DNA of 64,000 nucleotides from an uncultured Candidatus Thioglobus sp. (GTDB taxonomy: Bacteria; Pseudomonadota; Gammaproteobacteria; PS1; Pseudothioglobaceae): NCBI GenBank assembly GCA_905182815.1, contig CAJJCX010000004.1, forward strand, positions 248,001-312,000, in the 5' to 3' direction. The position numbers and the translations under genes were made by a program. The stretch's first letter is position 1; each line of letters begins with the position of its first letter. Shown piece by piece: positions 56,329-64,000 of this stretch. The notes below the pieces were generated by a model, which searched no databases, was not told the origin of the DNA, and worked only from the letters and a program-made list of their open reading frames with translations.

Positions 56329-56357
56329 TTGTTATTTGTATTTGATTTCAATATAAT
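56329..56357 (+). promoter_or_regulatory. Promoter for the GMC oxidoreductase gene
   Basis: TTGTTA at 56329-56334 and perfect TATAAT at 56352-56357 with a 17-base spacer, 56 bases before the ATG at 56414. It lies in the divergent gap after the TauE/SafE gene. Confidence 0.65.
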
Positions 56358-56413
56358 GACGATGTTAGGTATTTTAAATTTTGATTATCAAATGGCCCTA
56401 TTACTTCTAATTT

Positions 56414-58036
56414 ATGTCTAATTATGACTACATAATTGTAGGGGCCGGCTCCGCCGGCTGTGTCCTTGCAAATAGGCTCAGTAAAAACTCATCTAATAAC
56501 GTTTTGCTAATAGAGGCCGGTGGTTCAGATCGTCGATTCTTTATCCAAATGCCAATTGGTTATGGGGTGACTTACCATCAAAAAGCTGTTAATTGGATGT
56601 ATATGACAAAGCCAAGTCCAGAAGCTGATAATAAGCCAAGTTATTGGCCAAGAGGAAAGGTTTTGGGCGGATCTAGCTCAATTAATGCAATGGTTTATGT
56701 GAGAGGAAATCATAAAGATTTTGACCAGTGGTCTGAGATGGGGAATACAGGCTGGTCATATAATGATGTTCTGCCCTACTTCAAGAAAATGGAATCTTGG
56801 CAAAATGGTGCTGATAGTTTTAGAGGCGGTGATGGGCCATTAAATGTCTCGGAGGTGTCTGACCAGTTACACCCATTATGTAAGAATTTTTTATCTGCAG
56901 CTCAAGAGATTGGTATTAATCTTAATAGAGATATGAATGGAAAAAATCAGGAAGGAGTTGGCAACTTTCAAATCACAACTCATAAGGGTCAGCGAATGTC
57001 CTCCTCAAGAGCTTACTTGTGGCCAATAAAGAGTCGTACTAATCTTACTATTATTAAAAATGCTTTGGTTTCAAGAGTATTAATTAAAGATAAAAAGGCT
57101 TATGGAGTTGAGTATATTAAGTCAGGTAAGATTCATCAAGTGATGGCTTCATGTGAAGTTATATTAAGCGCAGGATCAATTAATTCTCCTCAGCTTCTTC
57201 AGCTATCAGGAGTAGGCCCAAAAGATGTTTTAGATAAAGCTACAGTTTCTTTAATTCATGATAGTCCAGCTGTTGGAGAAAACCTACAAGACCATTTGGG
57301 GGTTAGTTATTTTTATAAAAGCAAAGTACCAACCCTAAATGATCAGTTAAGGCCATTTCTAGGAAAGATATATCAGGGTCTAAGATATATTATTACAAGA
57401 AGAGGGCCACTGAGTTTAAGTGTCAATCAATCAGGAGGATTCATTAAGACACGTGATGGTCTTGAGAAGCCCAATATCCAGCTTTATTTTTCGCCCGTCA
57501 GTTACTCTCTGGAATCTCCTGAAAAAAGGGCAATGATGAGCCCAGATCCCTTTTCAGCAATGTTATTTGGAATTTCAAGTTGTAGCCCTCTTTCAAGGGG
57601 AAGAGTTCATATTGAAAGTAATAACCCATTAAAACCTCCAATCATTGAACCTAACTACCTTTCTCATAAAAATGACATCAGAGATTTATTAGAGGGGGTT
57701 AAGGTCCTTAGGAAGTTGGCTAAAACTGATAGTTTTAGAGAAGTTATTGGAGAAGAGTTTCGTCCTGGGCAGGAATGTCAGACTGATGAGCAAATGATTC
57801 AGCATATTAAAGATACAGTTTGGACTGTTTTTCATCCTTGTAGTACTTGCCGAATGGGCCCTGATCCACTGAAAAATGTTGTTGATAGCAATCTGAGGGT
57901 TCATGGGATCAAAAATCTGAGAGTGGCAGACGCCTCAATATTTCCTCAAATAGTTTGTGGTAATATTAATGCCGCAACTATTATGGTTGGTGAAAAAGCA
58001 TCAGATTTAATATTAGCAAGTGCAGAAAATAATTAA
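56414..58036 (+). CDS. GMC-family flavoprotein, choline dehydrogenase-like (BetA family)
   Basis: FAD-dependent alcohol dehydrogenase of 540 residues. Seen: the dinucleotide fold DYIIVGAGSAGCVLANRLS, GMC signature 1 (PRGKVLGGSSSINAMVYVRG), signature 2 (GSINSPQLLQLSGVGP) and the C-terminal active-site His in VFHPCSTCRMG with GNINAATIMVGEKASD. E. coli BetA (556 residues) oxidises choline to betaine aldehyde, and the nearby betaine genes make choline a fair guess. GMC family members also oxidise sugars, polyethylene glycols and other alcohols, and no betB aldehyde dehydrogenase lies nearby, so the substrate is open. Confidence 0.85.
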   Translation: MSNYDYIIVGAGSAGCVLANRLSKNSSNNVLLIEAGGSDRRFFIQMPIGYGVTYHQKAVNWMYMTKPSPEADNKPSYWPRGKVLGGSSSINAMVYVRGNHKDFDQWSEMGNTGWSYNDVLPYFKKMESWQNGADSFRGGDGPLNVSEVSDQLHPLCKNFLSAAQEIGINLNRDMNGKNQEGVGNFQITTHKGQRMSSSRAYLWPIKSRTNLTIIKNALVSRVLIKDKKAYGVEYIKSGKIHQVMASCEVILSAGSINSPQLLQLSGVGPKDVLDKATVSLIHDSPAVGENLQDHLGVSYFYKSKVPTLNDQLRPFLGKIYQGLRYIITRRGPLSLSVNQSGGFIKTRDGLEKPNIQLYFSPVSYSLESPEKRAMMSPDPFSAMLFGISSCSPLSRGRVHIESNNPLKPPIIEPNYLSHKNDIRDLLEGVKVLRKLAKTDSFREVIGEEFRPGQECQTDEQMIQHIKDTVWTVFHPCSTCRMGPDPLKNVVDSNLRVHGIKNLRVADASIFPQIVCGNINAATIMVGEKASDLILASAENN

Positions 58037-58054
58037 AGTTATTAAAGAATCCTT

Positions 58055-59164
58055 ATGAAGATAATTAGTATTGAAACTTTTACGAATGAATACGTCGGTT
58101 TAGTTCGCATAAGAACTGATGAGGGCGATGAAGGGTGGGGTCAAACCTCTACCTATAATTCTGATATTAGTTCTCAGGTAGTTCATAGACAAGTTGCTCC
58201 TCATATTTTAGGACTCAGTGGATTTAACATTGAAGATATAAATAGAGAGGTCTTAGAGAGAGAGCATAAGTTTCCTGGTACATACCTTTATAGAGCTTTA
58301 AGTGGAATTGATACTGCGCTTTGGGACATTAAAGCTAAGCGTGCGAACAAGAGTGTTTGCCAGCTTTTGGGCGGTGAAAAACAATCTATTCCAGTTTATG
58401 CTTCAAGTATGCAGAGAGAGATTAGTCCAGAAGCCGAGGCCGAAAGACTTCTTGCGCTAAAGGAAGCAAATGGTTATTTCGCATTTAAATTTCGGATTGG
58501 AAAAGAGTGTGGCCATGATTTTGATCAATGGCCTGGGCGAACTGAGGCAATTATAAAAGAAGTGAGAAAAGTTCTAGGAGATGATGTTGCTTTGCTTGTT
58601 GATGCAAATAGTGCTTTTAGCCCCAAAAAGGCAATTGAAGTTGGACACATGCTCCAAGATTATGGCGTAAGTCATTTTGAAGAACCTTGCCCATACTGGA
58701 AGCCAGATTGGACTCGCGAAGTTAAAAATGCACTAGATATTGATATCAGTGGCGGCGAGCAAGACAATGATATGAGAGTTTGGAGTCATATGATTGATAC
58801 TAAGGTTGTTGATATTGTTCAGCCTGATATATGCTACATGGGAGGCGTTACTAGGACACTAGAAGTTGTAAAGATGGCAGAGAAGGCAAATCTTCCTGTA
58901 ACTCTGCATTCAGCAAACCTTTCTCTAGTGACACTTTTTTCGGCCCACATTATGGGCTCTATTAAAAACCCAGGAAAATATTTGGAGTTTTCAATAGAAG
59001 GTCCTGATTACTACCCATGGCAAGATAATATTTTTTACCCAAACTATAAAATTATTGATGGGTGTCTTGAGATGATCCACAAGCCTGGTTGGGGGGTTGA
59101 AATAAATCAAGAATGGCTGTCTTTATCAGATTACAAAGTAAGCTATACAGGGTCTCGCTTTTAG
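58055..59164 (+). CDS. Enolase-superfamily enzyme (mandelate racemase/muconate lactonizing type)
   Basis: A 369-residue TIM-barrel enzyme that abstracts a proton alpha to a carboxylate. The metal ligands are visible as DAN (LLVDANSAF), the Glu of SHFEEPCPYW and the Glu of DISGGEQ. A KxR motif in FAFKFRIGK and the QPD/LHSAN pair give the Lys and His-Asp bases of the mandelate-racemase subgroup. Typical substrates are sugar acids (dehydration) or betaine amino acids (2-epimerisation). It follows the GMC gene after 18 bases and is probably co-transcribed, so the two may act in sequence. No substrate can be fixed. Confidence 0.82.
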   Translation: MKIISIETFTNEYVGLVRIRTDEGDEGWGQTSTYNSDISSQVVHRQVAPHILGLSGFNIEDINREVLEREHKFPGTYLYRALSGIDTALWDIKAKRANKSVCQLLGGEKQSIPVYASSMQREISPEAEAERLLALKEANGYFAFKFRIGKECGHDFDQWPGRTEAIIKEVRKVLGDDVALLVDANSAFSPKKAIEVGHMLQDYGVSHFEEPCPYWKPDWTREVKNALDIDISGGEQDNDMRVWSHMIDTKVVDIVQPDICYMGGVTRTLEVVKMAEKANLPVTLHSANLSLVTLFSAHIMGSIKNPGKYLEFSIEGPDYYPWQDNIFYPNYKIIDGCLEMIHKPGWGVEINQEWLSLSDYKVSYTGSRF

Positions 59165-59191
59165 TGCAATTTTTTGGGTAAGAAAATCCTG

Positions 59192-59197
59192 TATAAT
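59192..59197 (+). promoter_or_regulatory. -10 box ahead of tig
   Basis: Perfect TATAAT at 59192-59197, 37 bases before the tig ATG, in a TGTATAAT context. No good -35 is seen at 16-18 bases upstream. A run of T and A follows to 59211. Confidence 0.4.
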
Positions 59198-59233
59198 TTC
59201 TTTTTTTTTAATAAGTTACGGATTTATAACTAG

Positions 59234-60532
59234 ATGAAGACCTCACTCACTAAACTTGAGGGATTAAAAAGATCCCTTGTGGTTGAATTGCCTGTAGACA
59301 CTTTCAATCAAAAAACAGAAAGAATTATCAAGAGCCTTGCCTCAAAAGTTCGTATTGATGGCTTTAGGAAAGGAAAAATTCCAGCTTCAATTTTGCGCCA
59401 ACGCGTTGGCGGTAGTGCTAAATCCGATGCTGCTAATGAAATTGTTACTGAGACTTTGGCGGATGCCCTTAAAGATGCAGATGTTTCTCCAGCTGCTCAG
59501 CCGTCATTGGTGAATGTAGATACTGAGAATTCAGACAGTTTTATTTATACAATAGAGTTTGAAGTGTTTCCAGAGATCAAAGTGGGCTCTTTAAAAAGCT
59601 TAACTATGGATCAGATTAATTCAAAAGTTACTGAAGAAGATGAGGAACGAGCTCTTCAAGATCTACAAGATAGGTCAACTGAATATAAGACTGTCAAGAG
59701 AAAATCTAAAGAAGGGGATCGTTTAATTATAGATTTTGAAGGCTTGCTAGATGGAGAGTCATTTGAAGGCGGAGCTGCTGAGGGTTTTGAAATTGTTTTA
59801 GGCAAAGGTACTATGATTGAAGGTTTTGAAAAAGGTCTTATAGATATCGCACCTGAAAAAACCGTTGAAGTAGCTGCAACATTTCCGGAAGATTATCATG
59901 TAGAAAATCTGGCAGGAAGAGAGGCCATCTTTAAAGTTACTGTTAATGAAGTAGGTTCACCAACAGAAGTAAAGAGAGACGATGAATTTGCCAAAAAATT
60001 TGGTGAAAAAGATTTTGAAACTATGAAATCGAGAATGTCAAAGCAGATGCAAGTTGAATTAGAATCTCGATTAGTTCAGCAAAATAAAGACACCGCATTT
60101 TCAGTTCTTTTAGATGCAAATGATTTTGAGGTGCCTGAAGGCAGTGTTTCTGCTGAGTCGCTCAAGCTACAGCAAGATATGGAATCTAGAATGGAGCAGC
60201 AAGGTATGCCTTCTAAAGGTAAATTACCTGCAGAAATGTTTCAAGAGGAAGCGGCAAGAAGAGTTAAACTTGGTTTGTTAATTAATAAAATTGCAACAGA
60301 TGGTGAAATAAAAGCTGAAAAAGAACAGGTTGATGCTAAACTTAATGAAATGGCACTCCAATATGGTGAAAGTGCTCAGCAAATGATTGATTGGTATAAT
60401 ACAGATCCTTCAAGACTTGCCAACATTGAATCAATTGTCGTTGAAGATATGGTTGCGAAACATGTTGCAGATCAAGCCAAAGTAACGATGACAGACAAGA
60501 CCTTTTTAGAAATAATGAGCCCACAAAATTAA
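59234..60532 (+). CDS. tig: Trigger factor
   Basis: Ribosome-bound chaperone and prolyl isomerase that meets nascent chains at L23. The 432 residues equal E. coli TF in length: N-terminal ribosome-binding domain with [15 protein letters not shown] near 42-56, the FKBP domain at about 150-245 ([30 protein letters not shown]), and the helical C-terminal arms. Heads the tig-clpP-clpX-hflX-lon group, with clpP two bases... on the stop side (one base between). Confidence 0.96.
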   Translation: MKTSLTKLEGLKRSLVVELPVDTFNQKTERIIKSLASKVRIDGFRKGKIPASILRQRVGGSAKSDAANEIVTETLADALKDADVSPAAQPSLVNVDTENSDSFIYTIEFEVFPEIKVGSLKSLTMDQINSKVTEEDEERALQDLQDRSTEYKTVKRKSKEGDRLIIDFEGLLDGESFEGGAAEGFEIVLGKGTMIEGFEKGLIDIAPEKTVEVAATFPEDYHVENLAGREAIFKVTVNEVGSPTEVKRDDEFAKKFGEKDFETMKSRMSKQMQVELESRLVQQNKDTAFSVLLDANDFEVPEGSVSAESLKLQQDMESRMEQQGMPSKGKLPAEMFQEEAARRVKLGLLINKIATDGEIKAEKEQVDAKLNEMALQYGESAQQMIDWYNTDPSRLANIESIVVEDMVAKHVADQAKVTMTDKTFLEIMSPQN

Positions 60533-60533
60533 T

Positions 60534-61130
60534 ATGACAATTCAAAACTTAAATCAAATCCCAATGGTAATTGAGAGCTCTGGAAGAGGAGAGAGGGCTT
60601 ATGATATTTATTCTAGGCTTCTCAAAGAGCGAGTTGTTTTTATGGTTGGTCCGGTTGAAGATTACACTGCAAATGTAGTAGTAGCTCAGTTGCTTTTTTT
60701 AGAATCTGAGAATCCAGACAAAGATATTCATTTGTATATAAATTCACCAGGCGGCTCAGTAACTGCAGGCCTTGCTATCTATGACACAATGCAATTTATT
60801 AAGCCAGATATTTCTACTCTTTGTATTGGACAGGCGGCAAGTATGGGTGCATTACTTCTTACAGCTGGTACTAAGGGGAAAAGGTTTGCGCTACCTCATG
60901 CTAGGATGATGATTCATCAGCCTCTTGGAGGATTTTCCGGTCAGGCAAGCGATATAGATATTCATGCACAAGAAATTCTTAAAGTTAGAGATAACTTAAA
61001 CACCATACTTAAGGACCATACTGGTCAAAGTATGAAAAATATTCAGAAAGATACTGATAGAGACAATTTTATGTCAGCGAGCGAGTCTGCCAAATATGGA
61101 CTCATTGATAAAGTAATTAATAAGCGATAA
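60534..61130 (+). CDS. clpP: ATP-dependent Clp protease proteolytic subunit ClpP
   Basis: Serine protease that forms the double heptamer degraded-protein chamber used by ClpX. The 198 residues contain the catalytic Ser in [14 protein letters not shown] near 103, His in [12 protein letters not shown] near 128 and Asp in [13 protein letters not shown] near 177. It starts immediately after tig and precedes clpX by 14 bases. Confidence 0.97.
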   Translation: MTIQNLNQIPMVIESSGRGERAYDIYSRLLKERVVFMVGPVEDYTANVVVAQLLFLESENPDKDIHLYINSPGGSVTAGLAIYDTMQFIKPDISTLCIGQAASMGALLLTAGTKGKRFALPHARMMIHQPLGGFSGQASDIDIHAQEILKVRDNLNTILKDHTGQSMKNIQKDTDRDNFMSASESAKYGLIDKVINKR

Positions 61131-61144
61131 ATTTAAGTTTGTCT

Positions 61145-62410
61145 ATGGACCAAAATACTGAAGACCTTAGCTGTTCGTTCTGCTCAAAACACAAAGATGA
61201 AGTAGTTCGCTTAATTGCAGGACCGGGAGTTTATATTTGTGATGAATGTATAGACTCCTGCTATAGCTTGATTCAAGAGCAAACTATCAAAGATAAAAAA
61301 GATCAACATCAGGATTGGAATAATACTCCAAAAGAATTGTATGCCTCTTTAGATGAGTATGTGATTGGACAGTCCCATGCAAAAAAAGTTCTGTCAGTGG
61401 CAGTTTATAATCACTACAAGCGACTAAAAACAAATTACATCTCAAACGATGTAGAGCTTGATAAATCAAATATTTTACTTATAGGCCCAACAGGAAGTGG
61501 CAAAACGCTTCTTGCGCAATCTCTGGCGCGTTTTTTGGACGTACCTTTTGCTGTTGCTGATGCAACAACTTTAACAGAGGCTGGCTATGTTGGTGATGAC
61601 GTAGAGAATGTAATTAAAAGCCTGCTCTCAAAATGTGATTTTGATCCAGAAAGGGCAGAACAAGGCATTATTTTTATAGATGAAATCGATAAGATTTCAC
61701 GCCGGTCTGACTCTCCCTCAATCACAAGAGATGTTTCTGGTGAAGGAGTTCAGCAAGCTATGCTTAAGTTGATTGAAGGCACTATTGCATCGGTTCCTCC
61801 TCAGGGTGGTAGAAAACATCCTAACCAAGAAACTATTGATGTTGACACTTCAAAAATATTGTTTATTTGTGGCGGTGCATTTGATGGGCTTGGGAAAGTA
61901 ATTGATAGGCGCATTGAAAAGGCTACTGGTATTGGTTTTTCTGCTAACGTTAAGGAAGCAAGCGGTAAAAAAACATTAACTGAGCTTTATAAATTTTTAG
62001 AGCCAGATGATTTAATTAAATTTGGATTAATTCCTGAATTAGTTGGTCGTTTAGCTGTTCATACTTCTTTAGATGAGCTTGATGAAGAGGCATTGGTTCA
62101 AATTCTTACGAAGCCCAAAAATTCTGTAGTCAAGCAGTTTCAGCAATTTTTTGCCATTGAGGGTGTTAAGCTGACGATAAGAAAAAATGCTCTTTTAGCG
62201 ATTGCTAAACTTGCGCTGAAAAGGAAAACTGGTGCGAGGGGTTTAAGAGCTATTTTAGAAGATCTACTACTGGAGACTATGTATGAAATACCTTCTACTC
62301 CAAGCGTTAAAGAGGTTGTTGTAGATAAAGAGGTTGTGGAAAGAAAAAAACAACCTATGATTGTTCATGTTTCTGATAAAAAACAAAGCAATATTCGTAA
62401 AGCAAGTTGA
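61145..62410 (+). CDS. clpX: Clp protease ATPase subunit ClpX
   Basis: AAA+ unfoldase that feeds substrates to ClpP. The start is taken as the ATG at 61145; a TTG two codons earlier is possible. The 421 residues hold the N-terminal zinc-binding domain ([11 protein letters not shown] and CDECIDSC), Walker [16 protein letters not shown], Walker [12 protein letters not shown], and the sensor [15 protein letters not shown]. The ClpP-docking loop reads IGF at [11 protein letters not shown]. coli ClpX has 424 residues. Confidence 0.96.
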   Translation: MDQNTEDLSCSFCSKHKDEVVRLIAGPGVYICDECIDSCYSLIQEQTIKDKKDQHQDWNNTPKELYASLDEYVIGQSHAKKVLSVAVYNHYKRLKTNYISNDVELDKSNILLIGPTGSGKTLLAQSLARFLDVPFAVADATTLTEAGYVGDDVENVIKSLLSKCDFDPERAEQGIIFIDEIDKISRRSDSPSITRDVSGEGVQQAMLKLIEGTIASVPPQGGRKHPNQETIDVDTSKILFICGGAFDGLGKVIDRRIEKATGIGFSANVKEASGKKTLTELYKFLEPDDLIKFGLIPELVGRLAVHTSLDELDEEALVQILTKPKNSVVKQFQQFFAIEGVKLTIRKNALLAIAKLALKRKTGARGLRAILEDLLLETMYEIPSTPSVKEVVVDKEVVERKKQPMIVHVSDKKQSNIRKAS

Positions 62411-62450
62411 TTAATTTCATCTTATATATACTGGTCTCTTAAGAATATCT

Positions 62451-63776
62451 ATGGAGCTTTTTGATCGCCAAAAAGATGCAGTTGGTCAAGGTGAAAGAAC
62501 TATATTGGTTCATATTGAGCTAACTTCAAATAGACAGGCATCAAGTAGTATTGGTGAATTCCAACAGTTGGCACTTTCCTCTGGCCTCAGTATTATTGAC
62601 ACTATAACAGTTAAAAGAAGCATTACTAAAGCCCAGTTTTTTATTGGCACGGGCAAGGTTGATGAGCTAGCAACAATTGTGTGTGACAATGAAATCGATT
62701 TAGTTATTTTTTCTCTACAGCTATCCCCCTCTCAAGAGCGTAATTTAGAGAAAGCATTAAAGTGTCAAGTGATGGATCGAACTGGCTTAATATTAGATAT
62801 CTTTGCATTAAGAGCAAGCTCCTTTGAGGGAAAGTTGCAAGTAGAGCTAGCGCAGTTAAAGCATCTATCTACTAGACTTGTAAGAGGCTGGACACACCTT
62901 GAAAGACAAAAAGGTGGTATTGGACTTCGTGGACCAGGTGAGACGCAGCTAGAAACTGATAAGCGATTAATTTCGGTACGTATAAAAAATATTAATAAGC
63001 GATTAGATAAGGTTCATAAGCAGCATGATTTGGGACGTAAATCCCGAATTAAGAATCAACTTCCTATGATTTCACTTGCAGGATATACCAATGCAGGAAA
63101 ATCAACACTCTTTAACCTTCTAACTAAGGCCAAAGTTTATGCAGATGACAAGTTATTTGCTACACTAGACTCAACTATTCGACGTGTTATCTTGCCAGCT
63201 TCTGGTGAGGCAGTTATAGCTGACACGGTTGGCTTTATTCAAGATCTACCTCATGAGCTGGTTGAGGCCTTTAAGTCGACTCTTGAAGAAACACGACAAG
63301 CTAACGTCCTACTTCATGTGGTCGATGCGTCAGATCCGAATAATAGGGATAAAATTGAGCAGGTAGAGGATATTATTGAGCAAATAGAGGCACAAGATAT
63401 TCCAAAAATTATTGTAATGAATAAGATTGATGGAATTGCTGATTTTAAACCTCGCCTTGATAAAGACCATGATGGTAATATTTATAGAGTTTGGATTTCA
63501 GCTCATACGGGAGAAGGAATAGATCTGCTTTATCAGGCACTTTCGCAGAGTTTAAGTGGAATGATGACTTTTGCAGGAATTAAGTTAGATGTTCAATCTG
63601 CTTACATTAGAAGTGAAATTCATAAAGTTGGATTTATTCAAAAAGAAATAATGAATGAATTTGGGCAATGGCTACTTGAAATTAATGTCACTCGACACTA
63701 TCTAGAAAGATTACTAGACAAGCAAGGCGTTTCATTATTATGGGAACAGAAATCATCACAGAGCCAAACGGCTTAA
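62451..63776 (+). CDS. hflX: GTPase HflX
   Basis: Ribosome-splitting GTPase induced under stress in E. coli. The 441 residues show the N-terminal HflX domain (GTGKVDELATIV, RTGLILDIFALRASSFEGKL), the linker GERGIGLRGPGETQLETDKR-like segment, then the G domain with G1 SLAGYTNAGKSTLFN, G3 ADTVGFIQDLPHELVEAF and G4 VMNKIDGI. E. coli keeps it beside hfq; here it lies between clpX and lon and overlaps lon by 37 bases. Confidence 0.94.
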   Translation: MELFDRQKDAVGQGERTILVHIELTSNRQASSSIGEFQQLALSSGLSIIDTITVKRSITKAQFFIGTGKVDELATIVCDNEIDLVIFSLQLSPSQERNLEKALKCQVMDRTGLILDIFALRASSFEGKLQVELAQLKHLSTRLVRGWTHLERQKGGIGLRGPGETQLETDKRLISVRIKNINKRLDKVHKQHDLGRKSRIKNQLPMISLAGYTNAGKSTLFNLLTKAKVYADDKLFATLDSTIRRVILPASGEAVIADTVGFIQDLPHELVEAFKSTLEETRQANVLLHVVDASDPNNRDKIEQVEDIIEQIEAQDIPKIIVMNKIDGIADFKPRLDKDHDGNIYRVWISAHTGEGIDLLYQALSQSLSGMMTFAGIKLDVQSAYIRSEIHKVGFIQKEIMNEFGQWLLEINVTRHYLERLLDKQGVSLLWEQKSSQSQTA

Positions 63777-64000
63777 GCAAGCAATCAATTCCACTACTTC
63801 CTCTTAGAGATGTAGTAGTTTTCCCGCACACGGTAATTCCTTTATTTATAGGAAGAAAATCTTCAGTTAATGCAGTTACTCAGGCTATGGAGGCTGATAA
63901 GAATATTTTTTTAGTTACCCAGAAAGATGAAACTATTGAAGAGCCAAATAATGAGCAGCTTCACAAGGTTGGAACCCTTGCAACAATTCTTCAATTACTG
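63740..64000 (+). CDS. lon: ATP-dependent protease Lon, N-terminal part (cut by window edge)
   Basis: AAA+ serine protease of the cytoplasm. Only the first 87 codons are present, from the ATG at 63740 inside the end of hflX. The substrate-binding N-domain is clear: SIPLLPLRDVVVFPHTVIPL, then FIGRKSSVNAV and VGTLATILQLL. The ATPase and Ser-Lys dyad lie beyond the window. The order clpX-lon with hflX inserted supports the call. Confidence 0.92.
   Translation, partial: MGTEIITEPNGLSKQSIPLLPLRDVVVFPHTVIPLFIGRKSSVNAVTQAMEADKNIFLVTQKDETIEEPNNEQLHKVGTLATILQLL

Overview
The window is a stretch of an AT-rich bacterial chromosome from a gammaproteobacterium. The ribosomal proteins, EF-G, EF-Tu, FadE, Tdk, CaiD and Cca read very close to their Escherichia coli counterparts, and the peptidoglycan (MurE with a DNPR motif) and Kdo (KdsD) genes indicate a Gram-negative envelope. 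The streamlined layout, the low G+C and the mix of fatty-acid, proline and quaternary-amine catabolism fit a free-living marine heterotroph or mixotroph, perhaps near the SUP05/arctic96BD-19 (Thioglobus-like) group. That placement is inference only; there is no rRNA gene here to test it. No tRNA, rRNA, insertion sequence, prophage or CRISPR array was seen, and no gap without a gene exceeds 300 bases.

Layout. (1) 1-2803, minus strand: kdsD-murE-murF envelope genes, with a low-molecular-weight tyrosine phosphatase gene diverging at 2942. (2) 3420-22312, plus strand: one long translation block, str (rpsL-rpsG-fusA-tuf), S10, spc (through secY and rpmJ) and alpha (rpsM-rpsK-rpsD-rpoA-rplQ), ending in rpsU-yqeY. 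L3, L30 and L17 carry unusual low-complexity tails, and the L17 tail is a 27-bp tandem repeat array. (3) 22315-26549: an Lrp/AsnC regulator diverging from putA (proline to glutamate). (4) 26546-39024: an AraC-type regulator diverging from a beta-oxidation operon (fadE, a fadN-like hydratase/dehydrogenase, thiolase, a nitronate-monooxygenase-like gene, DUF2889, fadD, acetoacetyl-CoA synthetase). (5) 39090-45100: housekeeping genes tdk, a TauE/SafE permease, msrB, cca, an AddB/RecB-like nuclease and engB. (6) 45195-59164: a set that looks built for carnitine, gamma-butyrobetaine or other betaines: hot-dog thioesterase, acyl-CoA dehydrogenase, NDP-forming CoA ligase, CaiD, two cytochromes c with three tiny membrane proteins, a short-chain dehydrogenase joined to proXWV, a second TauE/SafE permease, a choline-dehydrogenase-family GMC flavoprotein and an enolase-superfamily enzyme. 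(7) 59234-64000: tig-clpP-clpX-hflX-lon, with lon cut by the right edge.

How the parts work together. ProXWV would import a betaine-type compound. The NDP-forming ligase, acyl-CoA dehydrogenase and CaiD would activate, desaturate and hydrate gamma-butyrobetaine or crotonobetaine to carnitinyl-CoA, and the thioesterase could release glycine betaine from betainyl-CoA. The fad cluster degrades acyl chains to acetyl-CoA, with acetoacetate reclaimed by its own CoA ligase.

Data quality. Seven genes (kdsD, rplB, rplX, fadD, the acetoacetyl-CoA synthetase, cytochrome c4 and proX) are each broken by one small indel. Two of them are ribosomal proteins the cell should not be able to lose, so the simplest reading is residual consensus error in this sequence rather than gene decay. 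These genes are listed over their full extent with the break marked.
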